DNA from: Castor canadensis
Lineage: Eukaryota > Chordata > Mammalia > Rodentia > Castoridae
Direction: 5' to 3'
Assembly (NCBI RefSeq): GCF_047511655.1
Contig: NC_133401.1
Coordinates: 15,842,001-15,906,000 of the forward strand
DNA: 64,000 bases
The notes under the pieces are model-generated. The model had not been told where the DNA came from. It did no database searches and saw only the letters and a list, made by a program, of their open reading frames with translations. Of this stretch, positions 53,002-64,000 are shown one piece after another. How positions within the stretch are numbered: the first letter of the stretch is position 1; each line of letters starts with the position of its first letter. The translations under genes and the position numbers were made by a program.

Positions 53002-53679
53002 TTTATTCTGAGGAACCATATGCCCAGCATAACTACAGCCATAAAAGAGAGACACCATGGACTGGCGTGTCATGGCGTCTTACCCATGATAACTTCTTGC
53101 ACCGCAAGGGCAGGTCCTTGTGTGGCAGGAGGGAGCAGACCAAACTGTGCTCTTTCTGGAGACAGGCAAATCCAAAACCAGGGGAGGGACAGGACCTGAA
53201 GCGAGCAAAGTGAGTTTCTTGTGGCAAACCCATCAGTCACATAACAGGGAGGTGGGGACAAAGGCTGAAGCCATTTCTAACTGAATACCATTACCATCGT
53301 AGCGGGGATGAGTCTTTGTGGTGTGGGACAGTCCCACCTGTGTTCAATAAATGTCCGTACTGTTTCATCTTTAGGCAGTGTGACAGCTGAATTGCAGGAG
53401 ATATTTACAAAACCCTTGGAAGGGGCAGGGGACGACTTAGACTGGAAAGGACAGGAGCGTCCTTGTCGTAGGAATGTGTGATAAGATGGTAACAGGTACT
53501 TAGAAACGGCCATGTTGAAAACACTGACTCCTTATGGGCCCACGAGTTAACTGAAAGCCTGGCCTCCCTGCCTGCATTTTTGCATGTGTCCTTTTACTCT
53601 GAGGCTCTCACCTGCAGTCACCTTGGAGTCCAAGGAGGACAGGAGTGATGGGTAACACCATATGACAAGAGTTGAAATA

Positions 53680-53885
53680 GCGCCAGGCACAGGTGGCTCA
53701 TGCCTGTAATCCCAGCTACTCCGGAGGACCTCTTTGAAGCCAGCCCAGGGCAACTAGTTCACGAGACCCTATCTTGAAAAAAACCCATCCCAAAAAAGTG
53801 ATATTGGAGTGGTTCAAGTGGTAGAGCTTTTGCCTAGCAAGTGTGAGACCCTGAGTTCAAACCCCAGTGCTGCCAAAAAAACTCT
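53680..53885 (+). mobile_element. Composite SINE
   Basis: 'gccaggcacaggtggctcat' and 'gtggttcaagtggtagagct', ending 'ccccagtgctgcc' with A-run. Confidence 0.85.
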
Positions 53886-53929
53886 AGCATCTAGAGATAT
53901 TAAGAGGTCCTAATTGTCCTTACAGCCAC

Positions 53930-54095
53930 AGGCCCCAGAGCCCAGATCCTGGATCTAGCCAGCCACTCAGCAGCTGTATGGCCCAGATAAGTCACCTAAC
54001 CTCCCTGTGCCTCAGTTTCCTCTTCTGCAGCAGGAGAAAGGCAGCACTTGCCTCACAGGATTGTTGACCAGCTAAGAGAGCTAATAAGTCAAGTG
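53930..54095. mobile_element. MIR-like fragment
   Basis: 'gcctcagtttcctcttctgc' and 'gcctcacaggattgttgacc' fit a MIR core. Confidence 0.7.
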
Positions 54096-54364
54096 TGAAG
54101 TTATATGAAGAGACAGAGCCCAGTTCAAGGTCAAGATCTCTGTCCAGCTGACCATCATCATGACCTCATCCTCAAAAGGGGAGGCGTGCTTTTGGTACCT
54201 TGCCAAAAAATCTCACCAGGAGGTAGACTGACCTATCCTCATCGTTATCTTTTTACTTTGATCTGTGCTGAAATGTAACTAGCATATTACTTAGTAAAGG
54301 TAAATTATACTAGTATATAATTTCATAGATGCTATATAAAAACTGAATTGAGTTTATTTTAGAG

Positions 54365-54515
54365 GTTTTTTTATTTGTTTTGAGGTGCTGGAGATGGATC
54401 TCAAGACCTATGCCTGCTACACACGTGTCAACCATGTAGCCTAGGTTGGGCTCCAACACAAGATCCTTCTGCCTCCTGAGAGCTGGGATTACAGATGTGA
54501 ACCACAAAGCCTGGC
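54365..54515 (-). mobile_element. Antisense B1-like SINE
   Basis: 'gttgggctccaacacaagat' and 'ggattacagatgtgaaccac'. Confidence 0.65.
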
Positions 54516-54564
54516 GCCAGATGAGTTGTTTTGAGGAAAAAAATCTAGCAAATATGAGTGCAGG

Positions 54565-54912
54565 TAGGCTAAGTACAGTGGCTCATATCTATAATCCCAG
54601 CTACCTGGGGAGGTAGAGCTTGAGAAGATCACAGTTTAAGGCCAGCCCACCCAAAAAGTTAGTGAGACCCCATTTCAATTAATAAACCAGGTGTGGTGTC
54701 ACATGTTATAATCCCAGGTACATGGGAGGCATAGGTAGGAGGATCAGGCCAGCCCAGGCAAAAACATGAAAAATAACTAAAGCAAAAAGGGCTGGTGGTG
54801 TGGCTCAAGTGGCAGAGTGCCTGCCTAGCAAGTGTGAAGCCCTGAGTTCAAACCCCAGGGCTGCTCCCCCACCACCACCACCAAAACAAAAAAAAAAAAA
54901 AAGAGAGAGAAG
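54565..54912 (+). mobile_element. B1 heads and ID tail
   Basis: 'agtggctcatatctataatc', a second head near 54690, and 'gtggctcaagtggcagagtg', ending in CCACC and A-run. Confidence 0.8.
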
Positions 54913-55499
54913 AAAAAACACAGGTGGTATGAGACTGAGGTCTGTGAAACGTTCAAGAGCAACCCAGCTGGACACTGGCGAAAGTAAGGAAAACAGATGT
55001 GTTTGTTTTGGGTGCTGGGGGTGGAACCAGAGCCTCTCAGGTTTTATTAGTAAGTATTGACAGTAGGGACAGAACCGAGCTCCGTTCTGGTTTGTGCAGA
55101 GGTGACTGAGCCTTTGAGAGGGAGAGTGAGGGAGGCAGACAGAGCAGGGCAGGAAAGGAAAATGGTAACAGCTTGCTCAGTGTTGGTGTGGGTGGCCAGG
55201 CGCCTCTGCTCTTTGTAATTATCACAGTTAGGATGCTGTCCTAACTGCTAGAGGGATGGGGACAGGAGGCTTGGCCTTGGGAAGATTCCACTGCAAAGGA
55301 ATGGCACAATCCTGGGGCTGTGGGTGGAGCTCACTGAGCACGCAGAGGCCCTGGGTTCATTCACAGCAGTAAGAATTAAAAAAGAAAAAGTAAGTCATTT
55401 CTCACAAACACCCAACTTCTAGATTCTCCTCCTCCTTCTCCTCCAGCCTCAGGCTCCCCCAGATCCAAAGTCATAACCACTTCAAACTCTTCATCATTT

Positions 55500-56000
55500 T
55501 TCTTTTCAGTCAACATTCTTTTAGACAAAAGGAACTGAACCCCAAATCAAACTGACTCAAGAAAAACAATGGGAGGATTTAATCGAGCATAACGCAAAAC
55601 TTGAAAGATTAGCAGGGACATCAGGCATGGCTGAATCTAGGTGTTTAAATGACATCACCAGGAATCTCTTGGTCCATGGACTACTGCTTTCCTGTCTACT
55701 GGCCTCACTCTTAGGCAGCCTCTCTACTCACAGGAGAAAGGTGAACCCTAGCAGCTCACATATCTATCTCTCCAGCTTAGTGAGTTTAAAGAAGGAAAAT
55801 ACAGTTATTCCCCAGAGTTCCAATAGTAGAAGTCCTGGATTGCTCTTTCTTGGCCTACTGGGCTCTTAAACCATCCCGTCATGGGCTTGAGATACTCTGA
55901 TTGGCCAGTTTTGAGTCACATGTCCAGCTCTCAACCAATCACTGATATTAAGGAATGCTCTGATTGGCCAGTTCTGGGCCCCTCTGTTCCCTGAAGCTGT
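55500..56000. mobile_element. Old interspersed repeat, family not named
   Basis: 'ctctgattggccagtt' occurs twice (55895, 55956) in a context ('gagtcacatgtccagctctc') that I recognise as a recurrent mammalian repeat, but I cannot name it safely. Confidence 0.45.
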
Positions 56001-56739
56001 TAGAGTGTCTGTTTCTTAAAGGAACCACCAGGCACTGTTACCTGGATGAAAGATGGGTCCGGGGGTATGTGATTGAAGTACTGTGTGAAAATAAATAATG
56101 AAACCCATTAAAATTGTAAAAGTGGGGGAGGAGGGATAAGAAAGACTAATGCAGGTTAATTTGATCAAAGTCTGTTATATGCATGTGTGGAAATACCACA
56201 GAAACCCCTTTTTACAATTAATATATGCTAATAACAAATAATAAAACAACGAAAAGAAAGAGGGAGGGGCAGAGCCAGTCCTCACCCGCAGGGTAGTCAT
56301 TAATCTTTATTAATTGTGATCACATTTTTATCATCCATCACTGATCTCCTGACCTGGCTGATGACCCCCAAATCAGACAAATCATAAGAAAGCAGTTTGC
56401 AAATGCTGATAACCAAATCACCTGATAATGACGATAATTAAAGGCTCAGGGATGAACCTTTGCCCCTGGGTGAAACCTGGACCTCTTCTCTGGTAGGAAA
56501 AAAAAAAGCCTGAGCCTCTGAGTCAGATGGATTGGAGTTCAAATGTCAACACTCCCTATTCACCCACTCGCTCCTTCCTTCATGTTCACTAAAACCAACA
56601 AAACATATATGGAGCGCCTATGGTGTGCACAGCTGTGAACCAGACATAATTCCTACCCTCCTGGATCTGAGATTCCAGTTGGGGAGGTAGGTGTGGGAAG
56701 GAGGAGACAGCTCATAAAGAAATAAAGAAAATAGTGGTG

Positions 56740-56822
56740 TAGGGCTGGGGACCAGGCTTGAGCGAAAAGCACCTAACCTAGCAAGTTCAAGGCTCTGGGT
56801 TCAACAATCAGTACCAGAAAAG
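56740..56822 (+). mobile_element. Diverged ID-like SINE
   Basis: 'ggctggggaccaggcttgag' and 'ctagcaagttcaaggctctg'. Confidence 0.6.
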
Positions 56823-57639
56823 AAATGGTGATAAATATAAAGAAAACAAAGCAATGTGGTTTAGCAGCAAAGGGCTGGAGACTGAGCTACAGCAGCAGTT
56901 TGGGGAAGCTTTTTTGAGGAGGGGATATCTAATTTGAGAATCAGAGATGCAGTCAGCCACGAGATGATTTGCGTAAGGCATAAAATCACTTTCCACAGCA
57001 AGTGCCAAGGCCCTGGGGTGACTCCCTCCAAATGCTGATGGGAAGTCCCTGTGAGGAGCTGTGTGATGTCAGATGAGTTACTTAGCTTCTACACACCTCT
57101 GTAAGGTGAGGGTGACCCACCCTGGTGGTTGCTGCGACGATTGGATTACAGAGCTGTTGTAGAAAGGCCAGTGCTGAGCCTAGCATACCTTTTTGTGTTC
57201 AATAAACACCAGCTATCAGTTTGAGCAACCCAGTATAATTATTGAGGAGGAGAGAAAGGACCTGGAGAAGAAGGGCCTGCGTGGAAAGAAAGAAGGGGCT
57301 CTGGCTTATCCTTCCAGAATCTAAATTTCAAGACATAGTGTGAGCAGGGTCGTGCAAAATCATTGCTGCCTGTGCCTCTAGCATCATAACAACTAGCATG
57401 TTCCATAGCTACCGCAGTTCCTGGAGCACCCACCGTGTCCCAGGCACGGTTCTGGGCCCTAGTGCGGTAGTCCCTGTGACTCTGATGCAGGCACCGTTCT
57501 GGACCTCTTCATTTTACAAAGGAGGAAAACTGAGGCTCAGAGCTGAGAGTCACAGAGCCTGGCAGGGATACCAGAAGACAGCAGGGCCCCAGCTGCCTGC
57601 TATCAGTTGCCCTTTGGCCCCTCGCCTTTGAGGAGGTCG

Positions 57640-58140
57640 GGGGGGACCTGGCAGTTCCGATTTCCCCTCCGTCTTCATCACTCTCCCAGCGCTGGTTATA
57701 GGGCGGAGGGGGAAGGAGAGCAAAACGCCAGACTGCTCCCCTCCCACCACCCCACTAAGCCTGGAAGTGGTTTCCCAGACAACAGCTGGAGCCAGGGAGG
57801 GGGCGTGGCCAGGAACGGGGCGGGGCGGCCGGGGAAGGGAGAGAGCGAGGCCATCGTGGGGCTGGAGGCGAGGCCGGGGGAGGGGCGTGGCCAGCACGGC
57901 CTGACCCCGAGCTCCGGGCGAGGGGGCGTGGCCAGTTGCGGCCAGGGGCGGGGCCGGCGCGGGGCGGGGCTGGGGCCGCAGGAAACAAACTGCAGGTGGG
58001 AAAAGCTGCCACCCGCCGCGACGTGACCTCCCCCGCGCTGTAATCGGACGGAGCTCGCCATGCGGTGTCCTCTGGACGCCGGCTTCGGCCCCAGCCCTGG
58101 CCACCGCCCCGCCTGGAAGACACTGCTTCTAACAGGTGCG
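57640..58140. promoter_or_regulatory. CpG island with GC boxes
   Basis: CpG-rich and very GC-rich, unlike the rest of the window. It holds three close copies of a 'ggggcgtggccag' word (about 57799, 57883 and 57923), the form bound by KLF/Sp factors, plus GGGGCGGGGC boxes. The leader exon at 58060 lies at its downstream edge, so it is a likely promoter without a TATA box. Confidence 0.8.
58060..58135 (+). CDS. CEACAM-type leader exon of a divergent neighbour gene
   Basis: 76 nt, 25 codons plus one base. The peptide runs MRCPLDAGFGPSP, then GHRPAWKTLLLT, and the exon ends in phase 1 at donor gtgcgtg. The 'PxWxxLLLT' end and phase 1 border are the hallmark of CEACAM leader exons. In human the plus-strand neighbour of CEACAM20 is IGSF23, whose start also has MR and PAW, with CEACAM22P between them. 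I could not find a second exon before 64000, so the identity stays open (IGSF23 or CEACAM22-like). Confidence 0.6.
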
Positions 58141-58279
58141 TGAGAGACAGCGGCTTCACCGTAGGTTGGGGACAAGGAGACCCTGCTCTGTGCATGTCAA
58201 AGTTGTCCCCTCACAGAGCTCCGACTCTGTTGAGTTTAAAGCCCGGGTCCCCAAACTCACCAGCACTCTTTTTTGTGGG

Positions 58280-58392
58280 GACGGGCGGGGAGTCTTTCTG
58301 AGATAGTCTGGCTGTGTAACCCAGGAAGGCCTCGAACTCGCGATCCTCCTGCCTGTGCGTCTGAGGATTACAGGGTGCGCCAACCAGCACCC
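58280..58392 (-). mobile_element. Antisense B1-like SINE
   Basis: 'gcctcgaactcgcgatcctc' and 'ggattacagggtgcgccaac'. Confidence 0.7.
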
Positions 58393-58584
58393 TCAGGAGC
58401 ACTCTTGAACTACAGCCCGCCTGCCCCAAGAGTGCTGCTAGTGACCCCTTTTAAAAAGGAAGAAATTGAGACCAGAGAGAAGACATCACCTACCCAAGAT
58501 CGCCGGGCTGGCAAAGGGCAGAATCAGAATTCAGCACCCATTCCACCCTGCTGCCACACCCTAATAAAATTATAATAAATAATG

Positions 58585-58815
58585 ATAGCCATCATATAAC
58601 AGCTTTTCGTGACTAAGCCTGTCTGAATGCTTGCCCATCCTCAGTGCTTTCATGTAGTGACATTTAACTCTTTAACAAAATCCCATGAGCCAGGGGCTGT
58701 GTGATCCCCATTTTGTAGAGGGAGACACTGAGGCTCAGAGACATTTTGTGCCTTCCCCAGTCACACAGCTCAGAAGTGGCAGGATGAGGATTTGAAGCCA
58801 AATGGTCTCACTGTG
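58585..58815 (+). mobile_element. MIR-like fragment
   Basis: 'gatccccattttgtagaggg' then 'gacactgaggctcagagaca' and 'gtcacacagctcagaagtgg'. Confidence 0.75.
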
Positions 58816-58899
58816 GAGATCATACTTTTCAGAGCCCATGCAGATCTACCTCCCAGATAACAAACAATTACCTCCTTTTCTAGGTCTTAAAAAGTCCAG

Positions 58900-59090
58900 T
58901 TCTAACAGGGCATGGTGACACACATTTGTAATCCCAGCCAAATTTGGGAATCTGAGGCCAGAGGATGGAGAGAGGTCCAAGCCAGCCTGGCTACATAGTG
59001 AGACCCAACTCAAAACAAAACAAAACAGAAAACCAGGGCTGGGGATGTGGTTCAAGTGGTAAAGCCAACAAAGCCGGAGGCTTTGCAAAA
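58900..59090 (+). mobile_element. B1 and truncated ID
   Basis: 'ggcatggtgacacacatttg' then 'ggggatgtggttcaagtggt'. Confidence 0.75.
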
Positions 59091-59869
59091 AAACAAAAAC
59101 AAACCAAAAAGCCAGTTTGGTGTAATTTTAACAGCCCAAACCCCACTCGGTTTAAAGCTTTGCTGGATCCCCAGCTTAGGCCTGTGACTGCAGTGGGGAC
59201 CGAGACTTGGTGGCCTCTTCCTTTTTCTTTCTCTGTCCCTTCTCTCTGCCAGAGCTGTCTCTGGGATCCCTGTGGGTGTGAGCAGAGTAGGAGGAGATGA
59301 AGTTTCTGCCTGGTGCTATAGTTGTGAAGGAGAAACAGGCCTGCATGTGTCACAACCCCCTCCAGCCTCTCTCTGCTAAGATCAGAAATAGCCCTGTCTT
59401 CCAAGAGGGCCTGAGCCAGGACAGCCTCCAGCTGACCCCCTTCAGAGACACCTGCCACTTCTCACTTGGATGTCTTTGTCCTGGCAAAAAAGGAAGGGAG
59501 GCCAGTAGGCCACTTCCACCAGCCCTGTCCCCACCCCATGAGTTTCTTCTACCCCATCCTCACCTGGAAACAAAGGTCTAATTTCCTCCATCCCCAAATT
59601 CCAGGGGACACATCCCAAGGTCTCCAAGGTTCTCTCGAGGCCACCTGGCCTTGCCCTGCGTGGGAGGGAAGCCTGAGCCTCGCCCTCCAGAGGTGACAGT
59701 AAGTCCTCCAGTGCCCCTCCTTTCCCCTCCACCAGCTCTGGGCCTCCCTCACCCTCAGGGCCCTGGAGGCCTTTTCTGGACTTCACTCAGGAATGTGGGA
59801 TCTTGGTATTTGTTTTATTCTTTGGCTTTTGATTGTTGTTTGTTGAGGTTTTGGTTTGGTTTAGTTTAG

Positions 59870-59980
59870 TTTTTTTCTCCTGACAGGATCTGGCAATGCA
59901 GGCTGGCCTTGAACTTGATCCTTCTGCCTCCCCCTCCCCAGTGCTGGGATTCTAAGGAATGGGTCACCATGCCTGACTGG
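59870..59980 (-). mobile_element. Antisense B1
   Basis: 'gcaggctggccttgaacttg' and 'aatgggtcaccatgcctgac'. Confidence 0.75.
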
Positions 59981-60209
59981 TTCTAAATTGTTTTTTTCCC
60001 AAGGAGATGCACTTGTGTGATTAAAAAATTTAATTTAAAAGATTATGAAAATTAATTTAAAGCTTAATTTAAATATTTTACTTATGAAAAAAAGTCTTCA
60101 AAGGAAATACGCTTGCAAAATAATCTTCTTTGAGCACTACAATTAAGGATTTTTTTCTACTACCTTTTCTTTACTTTCCAAATTATTCTATGAGAATAAG
60201 CCTGGTTTT

Positions 60210-60400
60210 TTGTTTGTTTGGTTTTGGTTTTGGTGTTACTGGGGATTTGAACTCAGAGCTTTATGCTTGCTAGGCAGGCGCTCTACCACTTGCACCACTC
60301 CACCAGCCCTTTTTTTGTGTTAGGTTTTTTAAAATAGGATCTCACAAACTATTTGTCCAGACTGGCTTCGAACCACGATCCTCCTGATCTCGACTTCCCA
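60210..60400 (-). mobile_element. Antisense composite SINE
   Basis: 'ttgctaggcaggcgctctac' and 'ctggcttcgaaccacgatcc'. Confidence 0.85.
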
Positions 60401-60539
60401 ACTGGTTTTGTGATACTTTTGAAGATTTGCTGAATATAATTTTACTTGATGCTTAAAAGAAATAGAGGCAATTAAACCTTAAGAACATAATGAAAGGTTC
60501 TAAAAGGCTGGATTTATCTCCTTTCCTTGTTTGTTTGTT

Positions 60540-60752
60540 TCATATTTTGGCATTACTGGGATTTGAACTCAGGGCTTCAGCCTTGCTAGGCAGGCACTCT
60601 ACCACTTGAACCACACTCCTAGCCCTTTTAGTTTGTTTTTTAGCTAGGGGCTATAGTTTTTTTGCCCAGAGCTGGCTTTGTATTGCAGTCCTCATATGTC
60701 TACCTCCTGAGTGGCTGGGATGACAGGTATGTACCACTACACCCAGCCAGGA
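60540..60752 (-). mobile_element. Antisense composite SINE
   Basis: 'ttgctaggcaggcactctac' and 'gatgacaggtatgtaccact'. Confidence 0.85.
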
Positions 60753-60759
60753 AACAGAT

Positions 60760-61190
60760 TTTAATAATTCTCACCCACAAAAAAAAATTATAGGCATATG
60801 AAGTAATGCAATGATAATTAGTCCAATTTGGCTATTCCACAATGTAGACATATTTAAACACGTAAATATGTACAATTTGAATTTGCCAATTAAAATAACC
60901 TTTTTATAAAACAATACGGGTAATGTTACAACTCATCAGAGTGACCAGAACAGTCCTAAAGCTTTATCTCTTACATTGGCTTATAATCCATTACTATTTC
61001 AGAATCAGGTGGTTAAAAAAAGAAAAAAAAAAGTAGAGGGAAAAGTGAGGAAATTACATGGCATATGAATCACTTTTCAAGAAAGCTATAAATGATATAC
61101 AATTATATATGTATACATAAATGTGCCTATATATCAGTAAAGGCCTCAGTGAATGCAATTTACTTCTTATTATTTAGTTATTTATTTTTG
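60760..61190. other. AT-rich sequence, nothing recognised
   Basis: AT-rich with no exon or named repeat that I can support. Confidence 0.4.
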
Positions 61191-61369
61191 TAACATGAGA
61201 GGATCGAACCCTAGGCCATGTGTACACTAGGCAAGTGCTCTACCACTGAACTACATCTCCAGCAATAAAGCAATTGCTATAAAAGCAGAGAAAGTAATGT
61301 TGCAGAGACAGGCATAGGGTAGATTCCTTACATTCGTGGCTGATGCTAGGAGTGGTCAGGTTACCAGTT

Positions 61370-61805
61370 GCTGGGTGTCAGTGGCTCATGCCTATAATCC
61401 TAGCTATTTGGGAGGCTGAGATTGGGAGGATCCCAGTTCAAGGCCAGCCCAGGAAAATAGTTCACGAGACCCTATCTCCAATATGGCCAGAGTAAAATGG
61501 ACTGGAGGTGTGATTCAAGGGGTAGAGCGCCTGCTTTGTAAATGTTAATCCCTGAGTTCAAATCCCAGTCCCACACTAAAAGAAAGGGAAAGAAAGGAGG
61601 GAAGGAGAGAGGGAGAGAGAGAGAGGTGAGGAAGGTGAGGAAGGGAGGGAGGGAGGAAAGGAGGAAGGGAGGGAAGGAGGAAGGGAGGGAAGGAGGAAGG
61701 AGGAAGGGAGGGAGGAAGGAAGGGAGGGAGGGAGGAAGGAAGGAAGGAAGGAAGGAAGGAAGGAAGGAAGGAAGGAAGGAAGGAAGGAAGAAAGGAAGGA
61801 AGGCA
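61370..61805 (+). mobile_element. Composite SINE with (GGAA)n / GGGA tail
   Basis: SINE body 61370-61580, then about 225 nt of GGGA, GGAGGA and finally about 17 pure GGAA units (61735-61802). An antisense ID lies just before it (61195-61265). Confidence 0.9.
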
Positions 61806-62129
61806 CGGTCCGTTTGCAGAGACAGAGCGGGGTATGGCTACACCAGTATGGTATGGTGTAGCACCAAGGGGTTGGCAAGAGCAGGAAGTTGTTACAACCC
61901 GCCCCCCAAACTGTAAGCAAGAAAAACAGACACCTCCCCCGCAAGGCAGAAGAGAGGAGTATGTGGAGAGGGCCACCCAGTAGAAGCTTCAAGTTTTAGC
62001 GAAAGGTAGAGTGAGAGCTATGGTTCCACTGATAGAAGACAACCAGCCACAAAAGGCGAGGGGACCCAGCCATGCAGCTTAGAGAAGTCAGCCTTATGGG
62101 CAGCAGCACAGAGAAAGATAAGCAGATCT

Positions 62130-62305
62130 TAGCTGGGCACGGTAGTTCACATCTTTAATCCCAGCTAATCAGCAGGTGGAGAAAGGAGAATCCCAACTTC
62201 GAGAGCAGCTGGAATAAAAGGGCCAGGTGCGTGGCTCTCTTTGTGGAGGGCTTGCAGGGCATGTGCCAGGCCCTGGGTTCAACCCTCAGTGCTCCAAGAA
62301 CAGCA
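62130..62305 (+). mobile_element. Diverged composite SINE
   Basis: 'gctgggcacggtagttcaca' and 'cagggcatgtgccaggccct'. Confidence 0.65.
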
Positions 62306-62937
62306 ACAAAAAAGCAAGCAGATCTTTGTTGTATCCCATATAATAGTACATTTGCATTGGGTAATGGATACAAAGAATCCATGAGTTGTTACTTCTTAAG
62401 TATTCAGCAGTGCCTACCTGGAGTGGGATCTCCATGAATGTCCCCTTATTTCTACACTACTTTTTTTTGACATCAGCTCACTCTCAGTGGCTTGGGAAGG
62501 ATGACTTGTGGGCAGCACCTGCCCTCCGGTCTCACCTGCTGTTTCCTCTCCCTTCCTGTCTCCTCCAAGGCCTACACCTGTTCTGCTTCCTCCGAGCAGT
62601 TGGACTCCTGGAGAGAAGGAACCAGAGCCCACCTGCCTGTCCCCAAGGGCCTTGGTAGCATTCTCAGCACCTCTTGGTTCTGAAGGCACCAAGCCCAGTC
62701 AGAAGCCATGATCTCCTCTCCCAAGAGCCTCCTGGGACCCCCTCACCCCGGCCAGGAGGCACTGGGCGTCAGAGGTAGCCTGGCAGAGATGCTGGAGACC
62801 AGCAGAGGGCACAGGAGTGCGGTGGAGCACACCCATGTTAAGAGTGGGTGACATGGAGGAAGGACGGAGGGCTCAGAACAAAGACCCACCGGAACCCAGC
62901 AGGGCCCATCATGACACCTGTGCCAGGCATCAGTCAC

Positions 62938-63340
62938 TCCCTGTCTTAGTTTCTGTTGCTTTAACAGAATACTGGAGACTGGATGATTTATAAACACTAG
63001 AGATTTTGGTCAACACACAGAGGCTGGGAGCTCCAAGAGCACAGTGGCCTTCTGCAACATGGTGAAGGTCTCACTTGGGCCAGGGAGAGCAGGGTGTTGA
63101 TTTGGGGGCTTCCTCCCCTCCCCTGCTTCTGAGACAGCATCTCACTATGTAGCCAGGCTGGCCTAGAATTCATGATCCTCCTGCCTCTGCCTCTGGAATA
63201 GCTGGTATTACAGGTGTGCACTACCATGCCTGGCTCCCTCGTACTTATTACTTTGTGCTGGAATCTGACATCAGTCCTGAGTGGAGGCTCCCACCACATG
63301 CTACAACATCAGATTGCCCCCAAGTTCAAGTCCCACATGC
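62938..63340 (-). mobile_element. MaLR-like LTR piece with inserted antisense B1
   Basis: 'tagtttctgttgctttaaca' and 'gactggatgatttataaaca' resemble the reversed end of MaLR LTRs. An antisense B1 (63120-63237) interrupts it. 'ctcccaccacatgctacaac' may be the continuation. Confidence 0.5.
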
Positions 63341-63459
63341 ACCTCTCACCTCTCTCTGACCATGAAGCCTTGGGCCTACAGCCCACCCCTCCAGAAAATG
63401 TGGAAAGAGAGCTATGGGCACCTCCACCCTGGATCCTTTGAGTCAGTTTCCCACATAGA

Positions 63460-63930
63460 ACCCTCAGCCCTGTGAGGTCCCATGTCTTCCCTTCTTCACT
63501 CAGTCAGCGTCTGCCCCTGGCTCCGTCTCACTCAGAGCCAAAGTCAAAGTCCTCACCCTGGCCCAAAAGGCCCTCTGTTGCCTCTCGGACCTTTTCTCCC
63601 ACCTCTCTCCCCACTTCCCACCTCTCCATGCACATCTTAGCTCACACCTACCCCAGGGCCTTGGCACTTGCTCTCCCCTCTGTTTGAACACTTTTATCCC
63701 CAACAAATCCATGTGGCTTCTTCCTCACTTCTTTCAGGTCATTGTTCAAAACATCACCTCCTCAAAGAGGCCCTCCTTGACCCATCTTAGCTGAAATGGA
63801 CTTGTCCAACCACACCTTTTCATTTTCTTCACAGCACATATCTTCCCTGAGTATATATGCCACCATCTGTGTGTTGACTCTCCCCCCGCACCCCACTCCA
63901 CTCAGTTCCAGGAGGGCAGGGACTGTTAGG
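63460..63930 (+). mobile_element. L2 3' fragment
   Basis: 'cagggccttggcacttgctc', 'cacctcctcaaagaggccct' and 'ttccaggagggcagggactg' in order are a clear L2 3' end. Confidence 0.8.
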
Positions 63931-64000
63931 ACCCCAGGGTCCTCCATTTGACTTCCCTATGTGTTTGGGAGCCATGACAGGCTGGGGAGTGAGGGATGGG

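Noticed and set aside
48062-57600. A CEACAM22 gene or pseudogene between CEACAM20 and the CpG island
   Set aside because: It is expected from the human gene order, but I saw no paired Cys/Trp Ig signature on either strand.
57550-58195. Three overlapping minus-strand frames of 146-184 codons in the CpG island
   Set aside because: High GC removes stop codons. The translations are Pro/Arg/Ala-rich with no domain, and the plus-strand leader exon gives a better explanation.
59603-59699. Possible second exon of the CEACAM-like gene (reading with LPCVGGKPEPRPPEVT, donor gtaagt)
   Set aside because: The phase from the leader exon (1) leads to a stop, and there is no Ig-domain pattern.
61545-61992. 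Long open frames of 138-143 codons on the minus strand, rich in Pro, Ser, Leu and Phe
   Set aside because: They come from the GGAA/GGGA microsatellite, which has no stops in several frames. No start context, domain or conservation supports them.

Overview
The window is mammalian nuclear DNA. It has short exons with GT/AG borders, dense B1-like (7SL) and ID-like (tRNA-Ala) SINEs, L1, L2, MIR and MaLR remnants, many microsatellites and one CpG island. The commonest SINE joins a B1-type head to an ID-type tail reading '...gtggctcaagtggtagagc...'. That points to a rodent, most likely a castorimorph such as a beaver. The species call is an inference from SINE style.

The main gene is CEACAM20 on the minus strand, from the ATG at 40907 to a stop at 24688. 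I could build a frame-consistent model of eleven coding exons: leader, truncated N domain, four Ig domains (A1, B1, A2, B2), transmembrane segment, a 26-nt exon, an exon with a YDNV motif, a 120-nt exon ending in Tyr-Glu, and a terminal exon beginning Glu-Leu-Val. The coding exons total 1722 nt, giving 573 residues plus stop. All phases agree, which supports the model independently of homology. CEACAM20 is known in other mammals as an ITAM-bearing intestinal microvillus glycoprotein that signals through Src and Syk kinases.

From about 5.3 to 26.2 kb lies a tandem array made from the 3' end of this gene. The 120-nt exon with the first ITAM tyrosine is present nine times (e1 to e9). Every copy is exactly 40 codons, open, and keeps its AG acceptor, GT donor and Tyr-Glu end. 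The terminal exon is present five times (t1 to t5). Intervals of two kinds separate the e copies: about 1.85 kb carrying a terminal exon, and about 2.85 kb carrying a 2.2-kb L1 fragment. The e copies fall into two sequence types that follow this layout, so a unit of about 4.7 kb holding two e exons, one terminal exon and one L1 appears to have been amplified. This is the most unusual feature of the window.

The gene body (26.5 to 40.9 kb) has introns with SINEs, L2 and MIR pieces, a MaLR-type LTR, a 1.3-kb TG-rich tract and a GATA microsatellite. From 41 to 57 kb I see only repeats and unassigned DNA, apart from one promoter-like pair of motifs near 52.97 kb. A CpG island at 57.6 to 58.14 kb contains, on the plus strand, a CEACAM-type leader exon (58060 to 58135, ending in phase 1). 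It probably starts a divergent neighbour (IGSF23 or a CEACAM22-like gene, judging from the human gene order); I find none of its other exons. The rest, to 64 kb, is repeats (L2, MaLR-like, GGAA microsatellite) and unassigned sequence.
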